IMG/VR virus record: IMGVR_UViG_3300017769_000080
Location: 1 to 29,730 of that record
Source: a virus
Direction: 5' to 3' (one strand)
Length of the DNA: 29,730 nt
Shown here: positions 16,268-24,557 of the stretch, piece by piece
Position numbering within the stretch: position 1 is the stretch's first letter
Layout: each line of letters starts with the position of its first letter
The notes under the pieces: generated by a model
What the model was told of the DNA's origin: nothing
The model's database searches: none
The model's input: the letters and a program-made list of their open reading frames with translations, nothing else
Position numbers and translations under genes: made by a program

Positions 16268-16714
16268 ATGCTTGATTTGAAAACAGTACATGAAATGTGG
16301 GCAAAAGATTGTGTAATCAGTCCCATGAAACTAGATGATGCTTCTCGTGAAGCACCTGCTATGCACGCAAAATATCTAGAACTACTTTCCACTGCAAAAC
16401 TTCAACTCAAAAGAACAGAAGCATCTCAAAAGGTGCTACTGAAGGACAAATGGTTATATTATAATGGTAAGATGTCTCAGGAGGATATCGTTGAAAAAGG
16501 TTGGGATCCCGACCCATTTGACGGTTTAAAAATCCTTAAAGGCGAAATGGAATACTATTATGGTGCCGATCCTGAGATTCAAAAGTCTGAGGAAAAGATA
16601 CAATACTATAAAACTCTGGTAGAGACGTTATCAGAGATTATAGATAATATCAAATGGCGTCACCAAACGATTGGGAATATAATTAAGTGGAAACAATTCG
16701 AGTCCGGAAACTAA
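16268..16714 (+). CDS. uvsY: Recombination mediator UvsY
   Basis: 148 aa (T4 137 aa). UvsY loads the UvsX recombinase on gp32-coated single-stranded DNA in recombination-dependent replication. Matching features: an acidic N-terminal EMWAKDCVISPMKLDDAS, then KVLLKDKWLYYNGKMSQED (T4: KVALKARLDYYSGR), and a final IKWRHQTIGNIIKWKQFESG similar to T4 IKSRGFAIKHIQDMRAFEAG. There is no Shine-Dalgarno sequence before the ATG; the promoter's -10 hexamer ends six bases upstream. The 3' end overlaps uvsW by 28 bases. Confidence 0.88.
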   Translation: MLDLKTVHEMWAKDCVISPMKLDDASREAPAMHAKYLELLSTAKLQLKRTEASQKVLLKDKWLYYNGKMSQEDIVEKGWDPDPFDGLKILKGEMEYYYGADPEIQKSEEKIQYYKTLVETLSEIIDNIKWRHQTIGNIIKWKQFESGN

Positions 16715-18177
16715 ACCACGCAAATCTTGAGATAACTTCCGATTCAGGTATAGCACAGGAACTGAATGAATTTTTCAGTTTCTTCGTTCCTGGTTATAAG
16801 TTCATGCCTGCATTTCGTAATAGGATGTGGGATGGTAAGATACGACTTTTTGCTTTACGAGATCGTACACTTCCTGCTGGTTTATTTTACCATTTAAAAG
16901 AATTTTCGGAAAATCGCGGCTATATACTAGACTCTGAAACGAACAATTATGGATCCCCAGATGACAGAAATATTATTAAACCCGACGATCTTAAGCATTT
17001 TCTTATCGGTCTTAATCTTCCTTTCAATCTTCGGGACTATCAGTTTGGATGCGTGGGTGAAGCGATCACGAGAAAAAGAGCAATCCTCCTCAGTCCAACA
17101 GGATCAGGAAAATCCTTAATCATATATGCTATTATTCGTTATTGGTTACAAAGATTGACCAGTGGTACAAATTATCCTAAAGCAGGTAGAGTCCTTATTA
17201 TCGTACCAACTACTTCGCTCGTTGAACAGATGCACGCAGACTTCATTAACTATGGTTGGAATGAAGGTGCTATGCACAAAATTTATTCTGGTAAAGATAA
17301 AAATATTCAAAATGCTTCCTGCGTTATTACTACTTGGCAAAGTGTACATAGACTACAAAAGGATTGGTTTCAACAGTTCGGTTGCGTCATAGGTGATGAG
17401 TGTCATGGTTTTAAATCAAAGTCTTTGATGTCTATCATGAATAAATGTACCGAAGCAGAATATCGTTTCGGTGCTACTGGTACATTAGATGGATCGCAGA
17501 CGCACGAACTTACACTCCAAGGATTGTTCGGTAAAACCTATAGAGTAACAACTACCAAAAAATTACAAGACGATAATACACTCGCTCCTTTGACTATCAA
17601 TAGGATCGTACTGAACTATGGCGATAAAGTTAAAAAGGATTTCGGTAAACAAACATATCAAGAAGAAATCGACTTTATAGTGAGTCATGAGAAAAGAAAT
17701 AATTTCATACGAAACCTTGCCCTCGATTTAAAGGGAAACACATTGGTACTATATAATTATGTGGAAAAACATGGGAAACCTTTGTACAACTTAATAAGGG
17801 ATAAAGCAGATGAAAATCGCAAAATATTTTTTGTGTCTGGTGATGTCGCTACCTCCGACCGTGAAGCAATACGAGGAATTGTGGAAAAAATGTCAGACTC
17901 AATCACTGTTGCTTCATTAGGAACTTTCTCTACAGGGATTAATATTAAGAACCTACATAATATCATATTTGCCTCACCAAGTAAAAGTCAAATCCGTGTA
18001 CTACAGAGTATCGGTAGAGGATTAAGAAAAAGCGATAGGAAAACTATGCTCTATGATATATCCGACGATATCAGTTGGGGGCAACGAAAAAACTTCTCTC
18101 TTATTCATGCTTGGGAACGTGCCAAGATTTATGAGAAAGAACAATTTGAAACTAAAAAGATAGTGGTAGATCTATGA
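16687..18177 (+). CDS. uvsW: DNA/RNA helicase UvsW
   Basis: 496 aa (T4 503 aa), SF2 helicase that unwinds branched DNA and R-loops and helps switch from origin- to recombination-dependent replication. N-terminal domain with FRNRMWDGKIRLF at 43-55; helicase core with Walker A PTGSGKS at 137-143, IIVPTTSLVEQM at 171-182, DECH at 237-240, motif III GATGT at 262-266, GTFSTGINIKNLHNIIFA near 420 and motif VI QSIGRGLRK near 447. The start is GTG at 16687, inside the end of uvsY. The stop overlaps the next gene (ATGA). Confidence 0.96.
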   Translation: METIRVRKLNHANLEITSDSGIAQELNEFFSFFVPGYKFMPAFRNRMWDGKIRLFALRDRTLPAGLFYHLKEFSENRGYILDSETNNYGSPDDRNIIKPDDLKHFLIGLNLPFNLRDYQFGCVGEAITRKRAILLSPTGSGKSLIIYAIIRYWLQRLTSGTNYPKAGRVLIIVPTTSLVEQMHADFINYGWNEGAMHKIYSGKDKNIQNASCVITTWQSVHRLQKDWFQQFGCVIGDECHGFKSKSLMSIMNKCTEAEYRFGATGTLDGSQTHELTLQGLFGKTYRVTTTKKLQDDNTLAPLTINRIVLNYGDKVKKDFGKQTYQEEIDFIVSHEKRNNFIRNLALDLKGNTLVLYNYVEKHGKPLYNLIRDKADENRKIFFVSGDVATSDREAIRGIVEKMSDSITVASLGTFSTGINIKNLHNIIFASPSKSQIRVLQSIGRGLRKSDRKTMLYDISDDISWGQRKNFSLIHAWERAKIYEKEQFETKKIVVDL

Positions 18178-18662
18178 ACCTGAAACAATTCAAGTTAACA
18201 AACAATGACGAAATTATCTGCGAAGTTGTAGATCGCGAAGATGCTAGTGATGACGATGATGGTATCGTTGTCAGGAAAGCACTGCGAATTATTACTTCAG
18301 AAGATTTTGAGTCATCAATTAGATATTATTCTTTTAAACCATTAGTTTCCTTTCAAGATAATATAGATGAGTTGGTTGTTATGAACGTTGGGCATATAAT
18401 ATGTGAAACTCTCCCTTCGAAAACATTGGTTATTCATTATGCAAAAGCAATAAAAGAAGTTGAAGAAAATGAAACCAAAAAAGCAAGTTTGATGCTTGAT
18501 GATTTTATCGATGAAATTGAAGGCATGGACCAAGAAGAACTTTCGGACTGGATACATAATAAAATGTTAGAATTAACTAAGGAAGAAGAAGAAATAATAA
18601 TTGATTCTGATACTCCTGGTAATATCATTGAATTTAAACCGAAGGGCGGAACATACCACTAA
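18174..18662 (+). CDS. Conserved acidic protein of unknown function
   Basis: 162 aa, strongly acidic. Residues 1-80 look like a small beta-barrel (FKLTNNDEIICEVVDRED..., IVVRKALRIIT), a pattern that brings to mind Sm-like/SH3-like barrels, but no firm family can be claimed. Residues 95-150 are helical and Glu/Asp-rich (KKASLMLDDFIDEIEGMDQEELSDWI, shortened here as LDDFIDEIEGMDQEE). The start overlaps the uvsW stop by four bases. Proteins of similar look occupy the gap between uvsW and gp55 in marine T4-like phages. It is the last gene before a terminator. Confidence 0.75.
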   Translation: MNLKQFKLTNNDEIICEVVDREDASDDDDGIVVRKALRIITSEDFESSIRYYSFKPLVSFQDNIDELVVMNVGHIICETLPSKTLVIHYAKAIKEVEENETKKASLMLDDFIDEIEGMDQEELSDWIHNKMLELTKEEEEIIIDSDTPGNIIEFKPKGGTYH

Positions 18663-18683
18663 AAAAGGGTATTCCCCTTTTCC
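18661..18683 (+). terminator. Intrinsic terminator after the uvsY-uvsW run
   Basis: AAAAGGG (18663-18669) pairs with CCCTTTT (18675-18681) around a five-base loop, starting inside the stop codon. The stem has few G-C pairs, so efficiency may be moderate. The A-run and T-run make it usable in both directions. Confidence 0.65.
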
Positions 18684-18770
18684 CGACGATAGCTCTATTA
18701 TACTATACTTTTATAGTTTAGTAAAGCCCTAAAATAAAATAAATTTTTGATTAAGAATAAAATATATTCC
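18684..18770 (+). other. Gene-free AT-rich leader region with a small palindrome
   Basis: This stretch between the terminator and the gp55 promoter holds no ORF. Its one structured element is ACTATA (18702-18707) facing TATAGT (18712-18717) across four bases, within CTATTATACTATACTTTTAT. An operator for a regulator of the gp55 promoter, or simple AT-rich DNA, are both possible. Confidence 0.4.
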
Positions 18771-18799
18771 TTTACCTTTATTGGGATATATGATATAAT
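18771..18799 (+). promoter_or_regulatory. Sigma70-like promoter for gp55-gp47-gp46
   Basis: TTTACC (18771-18776), 17-base spacer, TATAAT (18794-18799) with extended -10 TGA. Predicted +1 about 18806, leaving a short leader with AAGGAAG before the gp55 ATG. Confidence 0.75.
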
Positions 18800-18819
18800 A
18801 GTAATGAAAGGAAGTGAAC

Positions 18820-19407
18820 ATGGCACGCACTAAAAGAGCAAGTATCCATTATGTAAATAATGCAGACTTCTCACAGGCAGTTGTTGACTATGTAAAAACA
18901 GTCAATGAAGCAACAGAAAATAAACAAAAACGTCCGACTGTACCTGACTATATTGCTCGGTGTTTCTTACGAATCGCTGAAGGTTTGTCTCACAAATCTA
19001 ATTTTATTCGCTACACATATCGCGAAGAGATGGTTATGGACGGAGTTGAAAACTGTTTGAAAGCAATCGAAAATTATAATATTGAAGCAGCGACTCGTAC
19101 TGGTAAACCAAATGCCTTTGCATATTTTACTCAGATCACGTGGTATGCCTTTCTTCGCAGGATTGCAAAAGAAAAGAAACAGCAAGAAGTAAAGTTGAAG
19201 TATCTAACTCAATCTGGTATTGAGAACTTCATTGATAATGATCTTGGTGATGACATGTCACAGCAAGTTGCTGGTGCATTTGTTGATACATTGAGACATA
19301 GAATCGATAAAATTAAAACTGCAGATACTGAAATAAAAGAGTATGTTAAGTTAGAAAAGAAAAAACGTAGAAGAACAGTAGACTCAGACCTTTCGGAATT
19401 TATGTAA
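18820..19407 (+). CDS. 55: Late-transcription sigma factor gp55
   Basis: 195 aa (T4 185 aa), a small sigma70-family protein that directs host RNA polymerase to TATAAATA late promoters, working with the clamp gp45. Shared features with T4: early YVNNADFSQAVVDYV, IAEGLSHKSNFIRYTYREEMVMDGVE (in parts) at about 49-75, an aromatic FAYFTQITWYAFLRRI helix near 110-125, and a basic C-terminal region. The start ATG at 18820 is preferred over GTG at 18814 because AAGGAAG ends six bases upstream. The stop directly abuts the gp47 ATG. Its presence explains the late boxes in this window. Confidence 0.93.
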   Translation: MARTKRASIHYVNNADFSQAVVDYVKTVNEATENKQKRPTVPDYIARCFLRIAEGLSHKSNFIRYTYREEMVMDGVENCLKAIENYNIEAATRTGKPNAFAYFTQITWYAFLRRIAKEKKQQEVKLKYLTQSGIENFIDNDLGDDMSQQVAGAFVDTLRHRIDKIKTADTEIKEYVKLEKKKRRRTVDSDLSEFM

Positions 19408-20469
19408 ATGAAGATAGCGATATTGAATGATACCCATTGTGGTATTAGGAACTCGTCTGAAATATTTTTGAAAAATGCCGCAGACTTTTATGATAATGTG
19501 TTTTTTCCTGAGTGTGAAAAACAAGGTGTGAAACAAATTGTGCATCTGGGTGATTATTATGATCATCGCAAGTTTGTAAACTTCAAGGCACTTAACCATA
19601 ATCGCAAAAACTTTTTAGACCCTATGCGTAGAGCAGGTATGTCTATGGATATTATTCCTGGCAACCACGATACGTTTTATAAAAATACAAACGACCTCAA
19701 CAGTTTGAAAGAACTGCTTGGTTATTACATGAATGAAGTCAACATCATTATGGAACCAAAGGTGATGGAATATGGTTCTTTGAAGATGGCGTTGCTTCCA
19801 TGGATTAATCAGGAAAACTTTGATTCTTCTATGAAATTTATTCGTGAGTGTAAAGCAGACTGGTTGGGTGCGCATTTAGAACTTGATGGGTTTGAACTTT
19901 TGCGTGGGGTTAAGTCACACGGTGGTTTAGATCCTAAACTTTTTGATAAGTTTGAACTGGTCATGACTGGACATTACCATTGTTCATCAAGGCAGGATAA
20001 TATATGGTATCTTGGAAGTCAACTAGAATTTTCATGGAACGATGCACATGATAACAAATATTTTCATATCGTAGATACCGAAACTCGTGAAGTTCAAAAG
20101 ATAAAAAATAATTACACTTTATATGAGAAAATACTTTACGACGACAGCAAAATAGAGTATAATAGTATGGAACTCCAACATCTTGATAAGAAGTTTGTTA
20201 AGGTCGTGGTTGTTAATAAAAAAGATCAGTTTGTATTTGATCGGTTCGTTGATCGTATTCAAAACCGTGACATATACGAACTTAAAATTGCTGAAAACTT
20301 TACCGAGTTTCTTGGTGAGAATGTAGAAGATACGGAAATGAATTTTGATGATACATCAGAAATCGTTGAAACCTATATAGACGCAGTTGACACGGATCTT
20401 GATAAAGAACGTATAAAGAGTCAGTTCAGAGAACTTATGACTGAAGCACAGGCATTAGAAGTTGCATGA
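19408..20469 (+). CDS. 47: Recombination nuclease subunit gp47 (Mre11/SbcD type)
   Basis: 353 aa (T4 339 aa). Metallophosphoesterase that with gp46 resects DNA ends for recombination-dependent replication and degrades host DNA. Metal-binding motifs in order: DTH at 8-10, HLGDYYDH at 46-53, PGNHD at 84-88, GAHLE near 153-157 and GHYH at 187-190. The C-terminal 100 residues are the acidic cap/gp46-binding part. It follows gp55 with no gap (TAAATG) and overlaps gp46 by four bases, so the two subunits are coupled. Confidence 0.95.
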   Translation: MKIAILNDTHCGIRNSSEIFLKNAADFYDNVFFPECEKQGVKQIVHLGDYYDHRKFVNFKALNHNRKNFLDPMRRAGMSMDIIPGNHDTFYKNTNDLNSLKELLGYYMNEVNIIMEPKVMEYGSLKMALLPWINQENFDSSMKFIRECKADWLGAHLELDGFELLRGVKSHGGLDPKLFDKFELVMTGHYHCSSRQDNIWYLGSQLEFSWNDAHDNKYFHIVDTETREVQKIKNNYTLYEKILYDDSKIEYNSMELQHLDKKFVKVVVVNKKDQFVFDRFVDRIQNRDIYELKIAENFTEFLGENVEDTEMNFDDTSEIVETYIDAVDTDLDKERIKSQFRELMTEAQALEVA

Positions 20470-22178
20470 TTTTATTTAAGACTATTCGTTATAAAAACTT
20501 TCTATCTACTGGTGACAAGTTTACCGAGATAGATCTAATCAAAGAAAAGTCCACGCTTGTCGTTGGGCAAAATGGTGCTGGCAAATCTACTATGCTTGAT
20601 GCTATTTCATTTGCTTTGTTTGGTAGAGCACATCGTAATATCAATAAGAGGCAACTAATCAATTCTATCAATAACAAAGCATGTGTGGTAGAAGTTGAGT
20701 TTACTGTAGGACAAAGTAAATTCAAAGTGATACGTGGTATCAAACCAAACGTGTTTGAGATATGGAAGAATGGTACTATGATAAACCAATCTTCCCATTC
20801 AAAAGAATATCAAAAGATTCTTGAAACTAATATCTTAAAGTTGAATCATAAAACCTTTCATCAGGTAGTTGTGCTTGGTTCATCTTCGTTTATTCCTTTT
20901 ATGCAATTACAAGGAGGTCATCGCCGAGAGGTAATTGAGGATCTTCTTGACATTAACGTATTCAGTTCCATGAACACCATACTCAAGGAAAAAACTAACA
21001 CTCTTAAAGAAACTCTCAAAGAACTTAACTACAGCATAGAAATACAAAACAATAAGATTGATGCTCAAGATAAGTATATACGAGATGTCGCTGCTTTGAC
21101 TGAGGAAAGTAAAAAGGAATATGAATCTAGGATATCAGAGTCGCAGAATAACATCGATGACCTACAAACTAAGAACTCAGAGCTTAGCGTGGGTCTCGAA
21201 GAAGATCTACGAAGCACCGAGGAAGAGTTATCGACTTTACATGATCAACGCCAAACCCTTATGCTCAGAGGTCAAGATCTTCAAACGAGGTCAAAGGAAG
21301 TTGCCAAACGTGCAATGTTTTTTGAGGAGAATGAGGTATGTTCCGTATGCGACCAAACCATCTCAGACTCGCATAAACATGACATTCTCGAAGATGCGAA
21401 GCAAGAAGCAAGGACGCTCAAATCACAGAGCCGTGAGGTCGGTTCAGAAGGCACCACTGTGGAGGAAAAGATTGAGTCGACCAGCAGCATACTTCGAGAG
21501 ATTCGATCTAAAGTATCTGAACTCAGTCAGAACAACGTCAAGATCGATGGACTCCAGAAACAAATAACGGAGTATCAAAACTCATTAGAAAAAAATGTTG
21601 GTGCTGATTTGACTCTAGCGAAAACTGACCGCGAGCAAATGAAACTCGAAAAGGATAAGATGCTAGAGAAAAAGATTAACTCCTCCGAGCAGTTTAACTA
21701 CAATACGGTTGTCGCTGAAATGCTCAAGGATACTGGTATCAAAACTAAAATCATTAAACAATATTTGCCTGCAATCAATAAACTCGTTAATCAACATTTG
21801 CAGGTACTAGATTTCTTTGTACACTTCAACTTAGACGAATCGTTTCAAGAAACTATCCGTTCTCGGCATAGGGATGAGTTTACATACGACTCGTTCAGTG
21901 AAGGTGAAAAGCAAAGAATAGATTTGGCGTTATTGTTTACTTGGCGGCAGATCGCGAAGATGAAGAATAGTGTAGCAACTAATCTTCTTATTCTTGATGA
22001 AACATTCGACTCATCACTAGACCATGAAGGTGTAGATAATCTTCTTAAGATATTATACACACTTGATGATGATACGAATGTATTTGTTATTTCCCATAAA
22101 GGTGAGATCCTTGACGGTAAATTCAAAAGCAAGATTGAGTTCAAAAAAGAAAAAAACTTTAGCAAAATGGTTGCTTAG
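20466..22178 (+). CDS. 46: Recombination nuclease subunit gp46 (Rad50/SbcC type)
   Basis: 570 aa (T4 560 aa). SMC-like ATPase partner of gp47. Walker A GQNGAGKST at 34-42, a long coiled coil (about 170-410) broken by a zinc hook CSVC at 292-295, ABC signature FSEGEKQRIDLALL at 477-490 and Walker B LLILDE at 507-512 followed by TFDSSLD. The zinc-hook cysteines let two complexes join at the tip. All catalytic elements are present, so the protein looks functional. A promoter for gp45 begins immediately after its stop. Confidence 0.96.
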   Translation: MILFKTIRYKNFLSTGDKFTEIDLIKEKSTLVVGQNGAGKSTMLDAISFALFGRAHRNINKRQLINSINNKACVVEVEFTVGQSKFKVIRGIKPNVFEIWKNGTMINQSSHSKEYQKILETNILKLNHKTFHQVVVLGSSSFIPFMQLQGGHRREVIEDLLDINVFSSMNTILKEKTNTLKETLKELNYSIEIQNNKIDAQDKYIRDVAALTEESKKEYESRISESQNNIDDLQTKNSELSVGLEEDLRSTEEELSTLHDQRQTLMLRGQDLQTRSKEVAKRAMFFEENEVCSVCDQTISDSHKHDILEDAKQEARTLKSQSREVGSEGTTVEEKIESTSSILREIRSKVSELSQNNVKIDGLQKQITEYQNSLEKNVGADLTLAKTDREQMKLEKDKMLEKKINSSEQFNYNTVVAEMLKDTGIKTKIIKQYLPAINKLVNQHLQVLDFFVHFNLDESFQETIRSRHRDEFTYDSFSEGEKQRIDLALLFTWRQIAKMKNSVATNLLILDETFDSSLDHEGVDNLLKILYTLDDDTNVFVISHKGEILDGKFKSKIEFKKEKNFSKMVA

Positions 22179-22181
22179 TGC

Positions 22182-22210
22182 TTTACTTTTTTGACGAAAT
22201 ATAGTATAAT
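22182..22210 (+). promoter_or_regulatory. Sigma70-like promoter for gp45
   Basis: TTTACT (22182-22187), 17-base spacer, TATAAT (22205-22210). Unlike the other four, TAG rather than TGA precedes the -10. Predicted +1 about 22217, giving a leader of about 20 bases with GGAG at 22228-22231. Confidence 0.72.
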
Positions 22211-22237
22211 ATATAAAATGAATCCACGGAGAATATA

Positions 22238-22915
22238 ATGGAATTGAATGAAAATACCGTTGATATTCTGAAAAACTTTTCAGGTATCAACCAAAACCTT
22301 CTTGTCCAAGAAGGTAATAATATTAAAACAATCAGCGAAGCACGTAATGTAGTTGCTACTGCTGTTGTTGGTGAAGAGTTTCCTAACAAATTTGGTATCT
22401 ATGACTTGAATGAGTTTATCGGTGTGCTTGGTCTTATGGATAAACCACACCTCAAGTTTGATGATGAGTTTGTAACGGTAAGTGACCATAGTGGTCGTTC
22501 AAAGATTAAATACTTCTTCTCTCCCGAAGAAACTTTGACTTCACCAACTAAAGATATCAACATGCCATCTGCGGATGTACAGTTTACGTTTGATGCTGAT
22601 ACTATCAGTAAAATTAAACGTGCTGCATCTACACTTGGTCATAGTGAAATGTCCATCACAGGGAAAGATGGTGCACTCGTATTATCCGTTGTGGATAATG
22701 CTAACTCAACATCAAATGTTTACTCGATCGAAACTGCTGGTGAGTTCCCAACCGATTCTCAATTTAATTTCGTTATTAATATTGGCAATCTAAAATTGAT
22801 TCCTGGTGATTATGAGGTAAGCATTTCCTCAAAGTTAATCTCAGAATTCAAACATAAAGAAATGAACGTTCGTTATTGGATTGCATTAGAAAAATCCTCA
22901 ACCTTTGGAGCATAA
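22238..22915 (+). CDS. 45: Sliding clamp gp45
   Basis: 225 aa (T4 228 aa), trimeric ring that tethers the DNA polymerase and also couples late transcription to replication by contacting gp55/gp33. The N-terminal LNENTVDILKNFSGINQNLLV and DLNEFIGVLGLMDKPHLKFDDE (in parts) match T4-like clamps, as do the two-domain beta-rich pattern and the ending MNVRYWIALEKSSTFG, comparable to the T4 clamp C-terminus. A good ribosome site (GGAG, 22228-22231) supports the start. It is followed by a small gene and then the clamp loader. Confidence 0.94.
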   Translation: MELNENTVDILKNFSGINQNLLVQEGNNIKTISEARNVVATAVVGEEFPNKFGIYDLNEFIGVLGLMDKPHLKFDDEFVTVSDHSGRSKIKYFFSPEETLTSPTKDINMPSADVQFTFDADTISKIKRAASTLGHSEMSITGKDGALVLSVVDNANSTSNVYSIETAGEFPTDSQFNFVINIGNLKLIPGDYEVSISSKLISEFKHKEMNVRYWIALEKSSTFGA

Positions 22916-22919
22916 AGAA

Positions 22920-23129
22920 ATGTCGACAGAAAATCAAGATGAACTAATGAAACTTGCTAATCAGGTTTCACGTTCAACAGTAGCAGTAGTTGATGCTGTT
23001 ACACAACGTGGTGGTTTTAAGGGTGAAGAACTCTCAACCATTGGTACACTTCGTGATCAAGCGATCCAAGTGATTTCCCTTGTGGAAGAAATGCAGCAAG
23101 AAGCAGCAATGGAAGATGACGAAGAATAA
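22920..23129 (+). CDS. Small acidic protein between clamp and clamp loader
   Basis: 69 aa, start ATG at 22920 with GGAG at 22907-22910 inside the end of gp45. A longer version using TTG at 22905 is less likely. Predicted almost all helical (DELMKLANQVSRSTVAVVDAV, then LRDQAIQVISLVEEMQQEA), with an acidic tail EDDEE. No family recognised. The position, with the clamp on one side and the loader on the other, suggests a replisome-associated or RNA polymerase-associated role, by analogy with the small rpbA gene next to 45 in T4, but there is no sequence support for that identity. Confidence 0.7.
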   Translation: MSTENQDELMKLANQVSRSTVAVVDAVTQRGGFKGEELSTIGTLRDQAIQVISLVEEMQQEAAMEDDEE

Positions 23130-23131
23130 AC

Positions 23132-23160
23132 TTTACTTCCCTAAAGATTTATGATATAAT
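23132..23160 (+). promoter_or_regulatory. Sigma70-like promoter for gp44 and downstream genes
   Basis: TTTACT (23132-23137), 17-base spacer, TATAAT (23155-23160) with extended -10 TGA. The -35 hexamer starts two bases after the upstream stop codon. Predicted +1 about 23167; GGAG at 23174-23177 serves the gp44 ATG. Confidence 0.75.
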
Positions 23161-23184
23161 TATGTTTTGTTATGGAGTTTGTGA

Positions 23185-24123
23185 ATGTCTAATGAATTTT
23201 TATGGGTTGAAAAATACCGTCCGCGAAAGATTGCTGATTGTATTCTTCCACCAAAACTGAAAAACACTTTTCAGAAAATTGTTGATGGGGGAGAAGTTCC
23301 AAATATGCTTCTCACTGGATCAGCAGGTCTCGGTAAGACTACTGTAGCACGAGCAATATGCAATGAACTTGATCTCGACTATATTGTCATCAACAGTTCG
23401 GAGGATGGCAATATTGACACTCTCCGTGGTAAGATCAAGCAGTTTGCTAGTACTGTCTCGCTTCAAGGTGGCGTGAAAGTCGTCATCTTGGACGAGGCAG
23501 ATTACTTAAATCCACAATCTACTCAACCAGCACTTCGTGCTTTTATTGAAGAGTTTTCTAACAACTGTAGATTTATCCTTACATGTAATTTCAAAAATCG
23601 TATCATTGAACCACTTCATTCTCGTTGTGGTGTGTACGAGTTCAACAATGGTGATAAGGCAACATTATGCGGTGAGTTTATGACTCGTTGTCAGCAGATC
23701 TTACTTGATGAAGGTATTACCTGCCACAATCAACAAGTGCTTGCTGATATCATTATGAAACACTTTCCTGATTGGAGACGTGTACTTAATGAACTTCAGA
23801 GGTATGGTATCGCCAACGGTTCTATAGATGAAAACATCCTAGTCAATATGGCAGACGGGAACTTCAATAATCTTTTTGATAATTTAAAAAATAAAGATTT
23901 CAAAAAGATGCGTAAATGGGTCGTTGATAATATAGATACTGATGCGAGTGCTATCTTTAGGGGTATGTATGATCGCATGAGTGATAAAATCGCACCACAT
24001 TCTATTCCGCAGTTAGTTTTGATTCTTGCCGATTATCAGTATAAGAATGCCTTTGTTGCTGACCACGAACTGAATGTTGTTGCCTGTATGACGGAGGTAA
24101 TGGCAAATGTCGAATTCAATTAA
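23185..24123 (+). CDS. 44: Clamp-loader large subunit gp44
   Basis: 312 aa (T4 319 aa), AAA+ ATPase that with gp62 opens gp45 and places it on primed DNA. WVEKYRPRKIADCI at 7-20, Walker A GSAGLGKT at 45-52, Walker B VVILDEAD at 99-106, sensor 1 region ILTCNFKNRI at 131-140 and the arginine-finger SRC motif at 146-148 are all present. Its last 17 bases overlap the glutaredoxin gene, which separates it from gp62, its partner gene. Confidence 0.96.
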   Translation: MSNEFLWVEKYRPRKIADCILPPKLKNTFQKIVDGGEVPNMLLTGSAGLGKTTVARAICNELDLDYIVINSSEDGNIDTLRGKIKQFASTVSLQGGVKVVILDEADYLNPQSTQPALRAFIEEFSNNCRFILTCNFKNRIIEPLHSRCGVYEFNNGDKATLCGEFMTRCQQILLDEGITCHNQQVLADIIMKHFPDWRRVLNELQRYGIANGSIDENILVNMADGNFNNLFDNLKNKDFKKMRKWVVDNIDTDASAIFRGMYDRMSDKIAPHSIPQLVLILADYQYKNAFVADHELNVVACMTEVMANVEFN

Positions 24124-24394
24124 ACTATACACTCAGGATAATTGTCCATATTGTGTAATCATGAAAGATAAATTAGATTCTTGGGGAGTAAACTATGAAA
24201 CTGTTAATGTCAGTTATGATAGAGATGCTAAATTATTCTTAAAAGAAAATGGGCATAGGACTGTTCCACAAGTGTATTATGATACTATTCACCTCAACAA
24301 AGTGGACACCGAAGAATTTACTCAGAGATTGATGTTTCTAGAAATGCAACTTCATTGTGATGGTCAGGATTGGGGTTGTGAAAGTTTTGCGTAG
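24107..24394 (+). CDS. Glutaredoxin
   Basis: 95 aa thioredoxin-fold oxidoreductase. Active site CPYC at 13-16, cis-proline segment TVPQVYY at about 52-58 and the helix after the active site (VIMKDKLDSWGVNYE) are typical of class I glutaredoxins. Phage glutaredoxins usually reduce ribonucleotide reductase for dNTP supply. Two additional cysteines near the C-terminus (HCDGQDWGCESFA) are unusual and could bind metal or form a second disulphide. It overlaps gp44 by 17 bases, so expression is tied to the replisome operon. Confidence 0.93.
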   Translation: MSNSIKLYTQDNCPYCVIMKDKLDSWGVNYETVNVSYDRDAKLFLKENGHRTVPQVYYDTIHLNKVDTEEFTQRLMFLEMQLHCDGQDWGCESFA

Positions 24395-24557
24395 AGCATG
24401 GACTTTATGGGCAAGACATCTAGGTCAAAAGGTTGGTGACAGTGATACCGATGCAAATATAGTTGCTGTTATCAGAACCTTTTGGTGGGTGTTACATGTT
24501 GTTGCTTGCTTTATGATTATTATACATAATGGTGCTAAACTTGGATGGTGGTTATGA
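24378..24557 (+). CDS. Small single-span membrane protein
   Basis: About 59 aa from GTG at 24378, with AGGA at 24366-24369; GTG 24357 or ATG 24360 would add seven or six residues. Basic N-terminus (KVLRRAWTLWARHLGQ), a middle segment DSDTDANIVAVIRTFWW, then one hydrophobic helix WWVLHVVACFMIIIH (about 38-52). It overlaps the glutaredoxin gene by 17 bases and gp62 by four (ATGA). No family named; the tight packing at both ends argues that it is real. Confidence 0.65.
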   Translation: MKVLRRAWTLWARHLGQKVGDSDTDANIVAVIRTFWWVLHVVACFMIIIHNGAKLGWWL

